Assembly (NCBI GenBank): GCA_036139795.1 | Contig: JAYZYX010000315.1 | Span: forward strand, 1 to 20,350 | Source of the DNA: Donghicola sp036139795 | GTDB taxonomy: Bacteria > Pseudomonadota > Alphaproteobacteria > Rhodobacterales > Rhodobacteraceae | Reading direction: 5' to 3' | DNA: 20,350 nucleotides | Shown: positions 7,282 to 14,201 of the stretch, piece after piece | Layout of the letters: every line of letters starts with the position of its first letter | Position numbering within the stretch: the stretch's first letter is position 1 | Made by a program: the position numbers and the translations under genes | Notes under the pieces: generated by a model | What the model saw: the letters and a program-made list of their open reading frames with translations, nothing else | Databases searched by the model: none | Told to the model about the DNA's origin: nothing

Positions 7282-8130
7282 TTATGCCGCTTGGGACAAA
7301 AGTGAGGCACGAAGGGCGCTTTCGTCCAAAGGTTTGCCACAAAAGAACTTCCACGCATGTACGCCTTGATAGAAGAACAGTTCCCATCCGGAGATGATCT
7401 GTAAGCCGTTCTGCTCGGCGTCCTGTAGGAACTGGGTGTCCGTGGGCGTGTAGACCGCATCAAAGCACCATTGCGCGCCTTCCATAGCCTCGGCTGCCAG
7501 CGGCGTGCCACCATAGCCGACCATGCCCACAGGGGTGCAGTTGATCAGGCCCGTGGCCCCTTTGGCAGCCGCTACGGCATCGTCACCGCAGGTAACGGTT
7601 ACTGCTGGGGCGGCCTTGCGGATGTCGGCGGCCAGAGCCTCGGCTTTGGGCAGATCGCGGTCCACCAGACGCAGCTCGGTGACGCCAAGACCCACCAGAC
7701 CAAAGGCCACAGCACGGCCCACGCCGCCGGTTCCGATCATCAGAACCGTGCCGGGGGCCTTGTCGCCACGCACACCGCGGTAGGCGGCCATAAAGCCGCT
7801 GTAGTCGGTGTTGTAGCCCTTGGGCTTGGCGCTGCCGTCCCCGAAGATCACCGTGTTGCAGGCACCAATCCCGCGCACCAGTGGATCGTCCACCTCTACA
7901 AAGGCGGTGACCCGCTCTTTGTAGGGGTAGGTGATGTTGCTGCCTTTAAAGCCGTTGCCCTTGGCATGGGCAAAGACCTCATCAAAGGGAAGACCCATCT
8001 CGTGGGGGATTAGCAGGTCGTAGGCGACAACCATCTCGTTCTGCTTGCCTGCCAGCTGGTGCAGCAGGGGCGAGCGCGAGGCTTTGATGTTGTCGCCAAT
8101 CAGGCCCAGTTGCAGGTCGGGCTTGGTCAT
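7282..8130 (-). CDS. aroE: Quinate/shikimate dehydrogenase, NAD-type AroE family
   Basis: A 282-residue shikimate-dehydrogenase-family enzyme. The substrate domain shows IKASRSPLLH (Ser18, Ser20 for the carboxylate), NITYPYK with catalytic Lys71, and GYNTDYSGF with catalytic Asp109. The Rossmann domain has IGTGGVGRA (132-140). The next strand ends LRLVDRD, placing Asp157 where NADP-dependent AroE has the NRT phosphate-binding motif; an acid there is the known mark of NAD-preferring catabolic quinate/shikimate dehydrogenases such as the Corynebacterium enzyme, which this protein resembles in several motifs. Its ATG overlaps the tctA stop by four bases, so it is translationally coupled to a transporter. 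That context argues for oxidation of an imported hydroaromatic acid (quinate or shikimate to the 3-keto form) rather than aromatic amino-acid biosynthesis. The exact substrate is inferred. Confidence 0.9.
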   Translation of the reverse strand: MTKPDLQLGLIGDNIKASRSPLLHQLAGKQNEMVVAYDLLIPHEMGLPFDEVFAHAKGNGFKGSNITYPYKERVTAFVEVDDPLVRGIGACNTVIFGDGSAKPKGYNTDYSGFMAAYRGVRGDKAPGTVLMIGTGGVGRAVAFGLVGLGVTELRLVDRDLPKAEALAADIRKAAPAVTVTCGDDAVAAAKGATGLINCTPVGMVGYGGTPLAAEAMEGAQWCFDAVYTPTDTQFLQDAEQNGLQIISGWELFFYQGVHAWKFFCGKPLDESALRASLLSQAA

Positions 8131-9641
8131 TCAGTGGCTTCCTTCTTGAAGAGGCGGGCTTTGGCCTTGGTCCACAGGGGGGTCTGGCTGACAAAGATCA
8201 GGACGACGGTGATCAGCAGGACAGTCGACAGCGGGCTGCTGAAGATGCCGCCGAAGAACCGGCCCAGATCTTCACGCTCGCTGATGATGGCGCGGCGCCA
8301 GTTGTCATCCAGCAGGCGCGACAGGATCACACCCAGAATGACCGGACCCAGCGGGTAGCCATAGTGGCGCATGAAGTAGCCGAAGACACCAAAGCCAAGC
8401 ATCCAGTAAACGTCGGTGATCGAGTTGTTCACCGCATAGGCACCCACAATCGACAGCAGCATGATCAGCGGGATCAGGAAAGCACGGGGGATTTCCACGA
8501 TCTTGGTGAACAGCTTGATGCCGGTCAGGCCGAACAGCAGCATAAAGAAGTTTGCCGTCACCAGCGCGCCCACGATGAACCAGAACATATGGGGCTGGTC
8601 GATCATCAGCATCGGGCCGGGGTTCAGGCCGTGGATGAACAGGGCACCGATCATGATTGCGGTTACCGCGTCACCGGGGATGCCAAGGGTCATCATCGGA
8701 ATGAAGGCCCCGCCCACGGCGGCGTTGTTTGCGGTTTCGGGGGCAACAAGGCCCTCGATCGCGCCGTCACCGAATTTCCGCTCGGGGTTCTTGGTCACGC
8801 GCTTGGCGTGATCATAGGCCATCAGCGCCGCGATATCACCGCCGGTGCCGGGCAGAGCGCCGATCAGAACCCCGATGGTCGAGGTTTGCAGCGACAGGGG
8901 CAGGTGCTTTTTGATGGTGCCAAAGCTGGGAACGATCTTGTCGATTTTCTGGCGCACGGCAGGAAGGTCGATGTTGTGCAGTTGCAGCAGTGCCTCGGAG
9001 ACACCGAACATACCGATCATCACGGCGATGAACGAAATGCCTTGGGTCAGCAGCGGAATGTCGAAGGTGAAGCGCTGGGTAAAGGTCAGCGGGTCCATAC
9101 CCACAGCACCGATGCCGATGCCAAGCGCGCCCGAGAAAATGCCCTTGATCAGCGAACCCGATGACAGCGAGCCCACCAGCAGAATGCCAAGCACTGCCAG
9201 CAGCATGTAGTCGCGGGGTTGGAACTTTAGTGCAAAGTCGGACACGAAGGGCGCGGCCAGTGCCAGAACGGCGATGCCAACCAGACCGCCAAAGAACGAC
9301 ATGACCGTGGTTACACCGATGGCGGTGCCAGCCTCGCCTCGTTTGGCCATGGGATAGCCGTCCATCGCAGTGGCAATCGCCGAAGGCGCACCGGGGATGT
9401 TCAACAGGATCGCGGTGCGCGAACCGCCGTACACGCCGCCCATGTAGATACCGATCATCAGCGAGATCGCCGGATAGACATCCCAAGAGAAGGTGAAAGA
9501 GATCAGGATCGAGACAGCCATCGTGACTGACAGGCCGGGGATCGCACCCACATAGACACCGGCAAAGGTGCCCAGACCAACCAGCAGGAACAGCTGTGGT
9601 TGCAAGAAGACTGTTAGAAAATCATGCAGGACGGTCATCAT
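8127..9641 (-). CDS. tctA: TTT transporter large membrane subunit TctA
   Basis: A 504-residue polytopic protein of the TctA family, the substrate-translocating subunit of tripartite tricarboxylate transporters; length is typical. Many hydrophobic helices are visible. The two inverted halves each carry a signature: GAIPGLSVTMA near residue 33 and GALPGTGGDIAALMAYDHAKR near 263. GGSRTAILLNIPGAPSAIATAMDGYPMAKRGEAG near 72-105 is also characteristic. It works in the inner membrane with TctB and the periplasmic receptor TctC, using the ion gradient. The start overlaps the tctB stop (ATGA), with GGGAG just upstream; a second ATG at 9638 is equally possible. The stop overlaps the next gene's start in the same way, so tctB, tctA and aroE are tightly coupled. 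Substrate cannot be told from TctA; the dehydrogenase partner suggests a hydroaromatic carboxylate. Confidence 0.95.
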   Translation of the reverse strand: MMTVLHDFLTVFLQPQLFLLVGLGTFAGVYVGAIPGLSVTMAVSILISFTFSWDVYPAISLMIGIYMGGVYGGSRTAILLNIPGAPSAIATAMDGYPMAKRGEAGTAIGVTTVMSFFGGLVGIAVLALAAPFVSDFALKFQPRDYMLLAVLGILLVGSLSSGSLIKGIFSGALGIGIGAVGMDPLTFTQRFTFDIPLLTQGISFIAVMIGMFGVSEALLQLHNIDLPAVRQKIDKIVPSFGTIKKHLPLSLQTSTIGVLIGALPGTGGDIAALMAYDHAKRVTKNPERKFGDGAIEGLVAPETANNAAVGGAFIPMMTLGIPGDAVTAIMIGALFIHGLNPGPMLMIDQPHMFWFIVGALVTANFFMLLFGLTGIKLFTKIVEIPRAFLIPLIMLLSIVGAYAVNNSITDVYWMLGFGVFGYFMRHYGYPLGPVILGVILSRLLDDNWRRAIISEREDLGRFFGGIFSSPLSTVLLITVVLIFVSQTPLWTKAKARLFKKEATE

Positions 9642-10213
9642 GCGGCTCCCGAAGCGAAGAGATTACGGAAGTATTGGATAAATTCGGCTTCCGGAACGAC
9701 ACCCGAAGGCAACAGCACGGTGAACACGATGCGGAACACCAGCCAGATCACCACAAGCGATCCCAGCGCGACGGCCAGCGTCATGGGCCAGCTACGGCGG
9801 GCCAGCAGCTTGATCGAGATGATTAGAAACAGCGCCGCGGTCGGGATGAACCCCAGCGGTGTCAGCAGGATGCCGAAAGCGATAAGGAGAACGATCATGA
9901 TCATCACCACAACGGGGATGATGTCTTTCAGAAGGCTTTCATTCTCGGCAGTATTCAAGCGCAAGGTTTTGGCTAGAATGATCAAGGCGCTGACCAGCAT
10001 CACAGCAGAGGTGGCCATCGGCACCGAACCGGGCGAGGACAGGGCCTCGAAACCCGAAATGCCGTAGGCGTTCCACAGCAGCACAGCGCTGCCGATGGTC
10101 ATCAGTAAGGCAAAGACCGCTTCGCCAGGGCGGCGTTTATCGGCGTAACCGCCGGGGGTGGCGTCAGACGTGCCGTCATGGTGGTCGGCGTCGCCTCGGA
10201 AATCTGCGTCCAT
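9638..10213 (-). CDS. tctB: TTT transporter small membrane subunit TctB
   Basis: A 191-residue TctB-family protein. After a charged, glycine- and aspartate-rich N-terminus come four hydrophobic segments at about residues 33-50, 65-83, 94-133 (probably a helical hairpin with the LLTPLGFIPTAALFLI motif) and 145-170, the family layout. TctB is the small, poorly conserved inner-membrane subunit. The start at 10213 is favoured by AAGGAGGAAGCC directly upstream; the frame is open to 10282 but has no ribosome site there. It is separated from tctC by 132 bases containing a strong hairpin, whereas its 3' end overlaps tctA by four bases. Confidence 0.9.
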   Translation of the reverse strand: MDADFRGDADHHDGTSDATPGGYADKRRPGEAVFALLMTIGSAVLLWNAYGISGFEALSSPGSVPMATSAVMLVSALIILAKTLRLNTAENESLLKDIIPVVVMIMIVLLIAFGILLTPLGFIPTAALFLIISIKLLARRSWPMTLAVALGSLVVIWLVFRIVFTVLLPSGVVPEAEFIQYFRNLFASGAA

Positions 10214-10270
10214 GGCTTCCTCCTTTGGCCGTAGGGCGGGCGCGGAAGGGGACCTACGGCATAAACGCTG

Positions 10271-10301
10271 AGCGCCGCCCATCGGTGGGATAGGCGGCGC
10301 T
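10271..10301 (-). other. Intercistronic hairpin between tctC and tctB
   Basis: AGCGCCGCC (10271-10279) pairs perfectly with GGCGGCGCT (10293-10301), loop of 13 bases. It lies in the 132-base gap after tctC and has no U-tract on the minus strand. A stem behind the receptor gene commonly protects its mRNA or weakens read-through, giving more receptor than membrane subunits. That role is inferred. Confidence 0.6.
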
Positions 10302-10345
10302 GGCTCTTTGAGCGGGACGAGGGAGTCCCAGTCAATGAATAGTGC

Positions 10346-11350
10346 TTACTTCGCGGGACGTGCGATGCCGAAATCTTCCGGCGATGCTTTGGTCAGACCT
10401 GCGTCCTGCAGCAGCCAGGTGGTGTTCTGCTGCCACTTGGTCAGGAAGTCCTGAGCTTCGGCGCCCGAGATGTTCATCATGGTGAAACCACGGTTGTCCA
10501 TCAGCTCGACGAAGTCTGCGTTGGTTGCTGCCTGTGCGTAGGCATCCGACAGTTTCGCGACGACATCGTCAGGAGTGCCGTTCTTCACGAACACACCGAA
10601 GAAGGGACCCCAAGGCAGGAAGCCGTTATAGGCTGCGTTAAAGTCGGTCACGATCGGCGCTTCGGGCAGCTTTTCGTTCTTGGCGTTGTCGATGATCGCC
10701 AGAACTTTCATGTTGCCTGCGCGGATACCTTCGATCGCGGCACCCAGAACGGCGGGCATCACGTCAATGGCGCCACCCTGCAGAGCGGTCAGCGCGGGGC
10801 CGTCACCGTCGTAGGGAACCGAGATTACGTCCAGATCGCCTTCAACGGTTTCGATCATCGCGGTGATTACCGAAGGCAGACCGCCGGGGCCGGTTGCGCC
10901 AAAGCGGACTTCGCCCGGATGCTCGGCGATGTAAGCCATCAGGCCTGCGTAGTCATCGAAGGGCGCATCGGGGTTGGCCACCAGAATGGGGGTGCCGCGT
11001 GCCAGCAGGTTGATGGGGGTAAAGTCGGTGTAGTCTTTCTCACCCAGACCCATCACTTTGTAGAGCAGCGGGTTTTCCGCGCCCATCAGCAGGCTGTAGC
11101 CGTCTGCGTCCTGGTTTGCCACGTGGTTCAGCGCGATTGCGCCAACGCCGCCGGTCATGTTCTGCATGACAACGGTGCCGCCCAGAACTTCTTCAGCGTG
11201 GGGGGTGACCGAACGCATCACGGTGTCGGTCGAACCACCGGCACCCCATTGGATGATGCCCTGAATTTCTTTTGCGGGGTAGTCAGCGGCCAGTGCGCCG
11301 GTTGCTGCCAGTACAAGCGCGGAAACAGCGCCGAAAGCGAAGCGTTTCAT
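10346..11350 (-). CDS. tctC: TTT periplasmic solute receptor TctC (Bug family)
   Basis: A 334-residue extracytoplasmic receptor. A Sec signal peptide (MKRFAFGAVSALVLAATGALA, cleavage after residue 21) is followed by a mature domain beginning ADYPAKEIQGI. Family marks are IIQWGAGGSTDTVMR (ligand loop near 31-45), VVMQNMTGGVGAIALN near 60-75, and VRFGATGPGGLPSVI near 140-155. Bug/TctC proteins bind carboxylates in the periplasm and deliver them to TctAB. The start at 11350 is set by the signal peptide and by GGAGGAGAGAC immediately upstream; the frame is open to 11437 without such support. It is the first gene of tctC-tctB-tctA-aroE, with a LysR-type promoter element at 11409-11471. Ligand identity is unknown; a quinate- or shikimate-like acid is suggested by the operon. 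Confidence 0.95.
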   Translation of the reverse strand: MKRFAFGAVSALVLAATGALAADYPAKEIQGIIQWGAGGSTDTVMRSVTPHAEEVLGGTVVMQNMTGGVGAIALNHVANQDADGYSLLMGAENPLLYKVMGLGEKDYTDFTPINLLARGTPILVANPDAPFDDYAGLMAYIAEHPGEVRFGATGPGGLPSVITAMIETVEGDLDVISVPYDGDGPALTALQGGAIDVMPAVLGAAIEGIRAGNMKVLAIIDNAKNEKLPEAPIVTDFNAAYNGFLPWGPFFGVFVKNGTPDDVVAKLSDAYAQAATNADFVELMDNRGFTMMNISGAEAQDFLTKWQQNTTWLLQDAGLTKASPEDFGIARPAK

Positions 11351-11408
11351 GTCTCTCCTCCCAGTGAGATTATGTCCACGACGAAGGGTTTTCCGCCGAT
11401 CAGGTGCC

Positions 11409-11471
11409 AAAATGACGCGGGTACACCATAACGTCAAATGCTAAAAGTGATGCAGCATTAACTTTATGTTA
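11409..11471 (-). promoter_or_regulatory. LysR-regulated promoter of the tctC operon
   Basis: Read on the minus strand: TAAC-ATAAA-GTTA (11459-11471, a T-N11-A palindrome), 21 bases, TTGACGTTAT (11428-11437) running directly into GGTGT, and CATTTT as a weak -10 (11409-11414) 17 bp after TTGACG. The palindrome overlaps the stop codon of the upstream lysR. The same elements, order and 21-base spacing recur before the flavoprotein gene at 12418-12457. The palindrome centre falls near -63 of the predicted start, the usual LysR recognition position. Confidence 0.7.
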
Positions 11472-12395
11472 TGTTCCATCGTTGTGCTCGGCCCAGTGTG
11501 ACCCGGACAGCGACAATTCCTTGCGAATTTGCCGAATGGTTTGTTCGGCAAACGAAGACAAGACGCGGCCCTTCTTTGTGACTGCATAGGTTTTCACAAC
11601 CGCCGGCTCTTTCAGGGGCTTGCGCACCAGACCCGGCATGTAGACTTCGGCAACTGAGAACTCGTCAATCAAAGCGACACCCAACCCGTGGCGCACAAAG
11701 CTGACCAGAGTCTGCGCAAAGCGGCCACGCATGGCGTGCTTGGCCTTCAGGCCCGCATCCTCGAAGGGTTGTGCCACGATCTTACCGTAGGGATCTGACG
11801 GATCAATCCCGATCAAAGGTTCATTCACCAGATCATGGACCGAGATTTCGTCCCGTTCGCTCAGAGGATGGCCTTCAGGCAGAATCACCACCACGCGCCC
11901 TTCGGCGATCTGTTCGTTCGCGATGCCAGCGTTGTTGACGGGCGAGGACATGATCACGAACTCGCCCCGCTCCAGCAGCAGGTAATCTACGGTCTCTTCG
12001 ATCTTGAGGATGTTCAGGTCCACATAAAGATCGGGATAGCGGCCGCGCATGGTGCGGATGGTGCGGGTGGCCACGAACTGCGCAATAGACGGGGCCGAGG
12101 CAAAGGCCAGATGGACGTCCTCGCCTTTTTGCAGGGATTCCAGCGCACTTTGCAGGTTCTCGACGCCTTTGTAGACCTCTCGTATCTGGTCAAAGACGGT
12201 GCCTGCCTCGACCGAGGGGACAAATAGCCCCGCGCGCCGTTCAAACAGGCGAATGCCTAGGCTGTCTTCTGTATGTTTGATCAATCGGCTGATGCCGGGG
12301 GCCGATACCCCCAGATGATCGGCCGCGCCGCTGATGGTGCCGCGCAACATAACTGCACGGATCACCTCGATTTGGCGCAAAGTAATTTCACGCAT
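11469..12395 (-). CDS. LysR-family regulator of the hydroaromatic/TTT island
   Basis: A 308-residue LysR protein. The DNA-binding domain covers about 1-60 (LRQIEVIRAVMLRGTISGAADHLGVSAPGISRLIKHTEDSLGIRLFERR, split here by its helix-turn-helix). The effector domain runs from about 90 to 290 (VHLAFASAPSIAQFV, IDPSDPYGKIV, HGLGVALID). The start at 12395 has GGAGGAGAC six bases away. It sits between the two transcription units it most likely controls: tctC-tctB-tctA-aroE downstream on the same strand and the flavoprotein/TIM-barrel pair divergently. A duplicated T-N11-A element in both promoters supports this, and the copy at 12418 lies just upstream of its own start, so autoregulation is likely. 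The inducer is probably the imported acid or its keto product; this is inference. Confidence 0.9.
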   Translation of the reverse strand: MREITLRQIEVIRAVMLRGTISGAADHLGVSAPGISRLIKHTEDSLGIRLFERRAGLFVPSVEAGTVFDQIREVYKGVENLQSALESLQKGEDVHLAFASAPSIAQFVATRTIRTMRGRYPDLYVDLNILKIEETVDYLLLERGEFVIMSSPVNNAGIANEQIAEGRVVVILPEGHPLSERDEISVHDLVNEPLIGIDPSDPYGKIVAQPFEDAGLKAKHAMRGRFAQTLVSFVRHGLGVALIDEFSVAEVYMPGLVRKPLKEPAVVKTYAVTKKGRVLSSFAEQTIRQIRKELSLSGSHWAEHNDGT

Positions 12396-12417
12396 GATGT
12401 CTCCTCCACGTTCTGAT

Positions 12418-12480
12418 TAACATGGAGTTACTAAATCTAGCAAACATGTAATTGACGTTATTTTGGTGTGACGTCAGGTT
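12418..12480 (+). promoter_or_regulatory. LysR-regulated promoter of the flavoprotein operon
   Basis: TAAC-ATGGA-GTTA (12418-12430, T-N11-A palindrome), 21 bases, TTGACGTTAT (12452-12461), then TTT and GGTGT (12465-12469), with CAGGTT (12475-12480) as a weak -10 at 17 bp. The poor -10 and palindrome near -63 fit activation by a LysR protein. The element matches the tctC promoter in order, spacing and orientation. The predicted start near 12487 lies downstream of an alternative ATG at 12468, which supports translation from 12510. Confidence 0.7.
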
Positions 12481-12509
12481 GCGGGCAAACGCAAGGGGGA
12501 GGCGAGGTC

Positions 12510-14201
12510 ATGAAAAGCACAGTCACCTATGGTAGCGATCTGATCGTACTGGGATCAGGGGCCGCCGGATTGGCCGCTGCCGTCACGGCAGCGCATCACG
12601 GGCTGCGCGTCACCTTGATCGAAAAGACCGATGTGCTTGGCGGCACGACTGCTTGGTCGGGCGGCTGGATCTGGAGCCCGCGCAATCCCGTGGCCGTCCG
12701 TGCCGGTATTGATGAGGATATCGAGGCCCCGCGCACCTATCTGCGCAATGTTCTGGGCAACCACTTTGATCCCGCGCGGGTCGAGGCCTTTTTGCTGGCC
12801 GCGCCGGAAATGGTCGGTTTCTTCGAGGAGAACACGGCCCTCAGCTTTGACGGCGGTCTGGTGATCCCCGACACCTACGGGCATCTGGATGGGGCAGGGA
12901 CTGGCGGGCGCTCGGTCATTGCCAAGCCTTTCGACGGTCGGGCGTTGGGCAAGAACATCGACTTGGTGCGCAAGCCAGTACGCGAGACGACGTTTTTCGG
13001 AATGACCATTCAGGCGGGGCCAGACCTGAAGGCCTTTATGACCATGACCCGATCCATTGGCAGTTTTTTCTATGCCACCAAGCGGGTGCTGCGCCATTTC
13101 CGTGATCTGGCGCTGTATCGACGGGGGATGGACCTGCGCAACGGCAACGCCTTGGTGGCCCGTCTGGTGAAATCCGCATTGGATTTGGGGGTCGAGATCA
13201 GAACCTCGACCACAGTGGAGCGGTTGATCGAAGAAGATGGCCGTGTGGCCGGCGTTGTTTTGGGGGATGGTGAAGAGGTGCGGGCCGCGAAAGGTGTTGT
13301 GCTGGCCTGCGGCGGCTTTGCCCATGATGCGGCGCGGCGGGCCCAGAGCTTTCCCCGCGACGATCAGCATCGGACTTTGGCGGTGGAAAGCGCCACGGGC
13401 GACGGTTTGCGCTTGGCCGAGGCTGTGGGTGGCGCGGTGCGTCTGGACACGGCCCGACCGGCGGCCTTTTGCCCTGTCTCGACAGTACGCTGGCCTGACG
13501 GGCGCGAGGCGCAGTTCCCGCACATCATTGATCGGGGCAAGCCCGGTGTGATCGGTGTGCTGGCGAACGGTCAGCGGTTCTGCAACGAAGGGCTTGGCTA
13601 TCACGACTATGTCGAGGCGATGCTGCAAGCGATCCCCGATGATCAGCCTGCGGTCAGTTGGATGGTCTGTGATCACCGCTTCCTGCGCCGCTTTGGTCTG
13701 GGGGTGGTCCGTCCGACGCCGGTCTCCTTCGGGCAGTGGGTCCGCAGCGGTTACCTGAAAACCGGCAAGACGATCGAGGCGCTGGCGCAAGCCTGCGGGA
13801 TCGACCCGCAGGGCTTGCGCACTACCGTGGATGCGTGGAACGCGGATGCCGATAAAGGCGTGGACAGTGCCTTTGGGCGCGGGACCTCGCCCTACATGCG
13901 GTTGCAGGGTGATCCCGACCAGCAGCCAAACCCCAACGTCGCGCCGATCCGGCAGGGGCCGTTCTATGCGGTGCAGGTGGTGCCCGGTAGCTTTGGCACC
14001 TTTGCGGGTCTGGCCACCGATGCGCGCGCCCGCGTGCTGCGCGAGGATGGCAGCGCGATTGGCGGGCTTTATGCGGCGGGGACTGACAGCGCCAGCGTCT
14101 TTGGCGGCTTTTATCCGGCGGGGGGGATCAACCTTGGCCCCGCGCTGACCTTTGGATTTATCGCGGGGCGCGATGCCGCCTCTGCAGGGGAGAGCGTGTG
14201 A
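12510..14201 (+). CDS. FAD-dependent dehydrogenase, 3-ketosteroid delta-1-dehydrogenase-like
   Basis: A 563-residue flavoprotein of the fumarate reductase/KSTD superfamily. FAD contacts are VLGSGAAGLAAA (13-24), Glu38 at the end of strand 2, LGGTTAWSGGWIW (43-55) and the C-terminal GLYAAGTDSASVFGG (519-533). The closest pattern is the ketosteroid-dehydrogenase branch rather than fumarate reductase: the LGGTT-SGG-W-P block, RFCNEGLGYHDYVEAM (Tyr364 or Tyr367 matching the KSTD catalytic tyrosine region), and FYPAGGINLGPALTFG, where Tyr535 and Gly539 match the KSTD tyrosine and glycine that polarise the 3-keto group. Such enzymes remove hydrogens alpha and beta to a ring ketone. No signal peptide is seen, so it is cytosolic. 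The start at 12510 follows a GGGGGAGGCGAGG site. The stop overlaps the next ATG by one base. A ring-ketone from the NAD dehydrogenase is a logical substrate; a steroid is unlikely from context. Confidence 0.85.
   Translation: MKSTVTYGSDLIVLGSGAAGLAAAVTAAHHGLRVTLIEKTDVLGGTTAWSGGWIWSPRNPVAVRAGIDEDIEAPRTYLRNVLGNHFDPARVEAFLLAAPEMVGFFEENTALSFDGGLVIPDTYGHLDGAGTGGRSVIAKPFDGRALGKNIDLVRKPVRETTFFGMTIQAGPDLKAFMTMTRSIGSFFYATKRVLRHFRDLALYRRGMDLRNGNALVARLVKSALDLGVEIRTSTTVERLIEEDGRVAGVVLGDGEEVRAAKGVVLACGGFAHDAARRAQSFPRDDQHRTLAVESATGDGLRLAEAVGGAVRLDTARPAAFCPVSTVRWPDGREAQFPHIIDRGKPGVIGVLANGQRFCNEGLGYHDYVEAMLQAIPDDQPAVSWMVCDHRFLRRFGLGVVRPTPVSFGQWVRSGYLKTGKTIEALAQACGIDPQGLRTTVDAWNADADKGVDSAFGRGTSPYMRLQGDPDQQPNPNVAPIRQGPFYAVQVVPGSFGTFAGLATDARARVLREDGSAIGGLYAAGTDSASVFGGFYPAGGINLGPALTFGFIAGRDAASAGESV

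Noticed and set aside
8364..9164. 266-codon plus-strand frame opposite tctA
   Set aside because: Histidine-, aspartate- and glutamine-rich shadow of a membrane protein gene; no family features.
12555..13790. 411-codon minus-strand frame opposite the flavoprotein
   Set aside because: Flavoprotein motifs are unambiguous on the plus strand and this frame has none.
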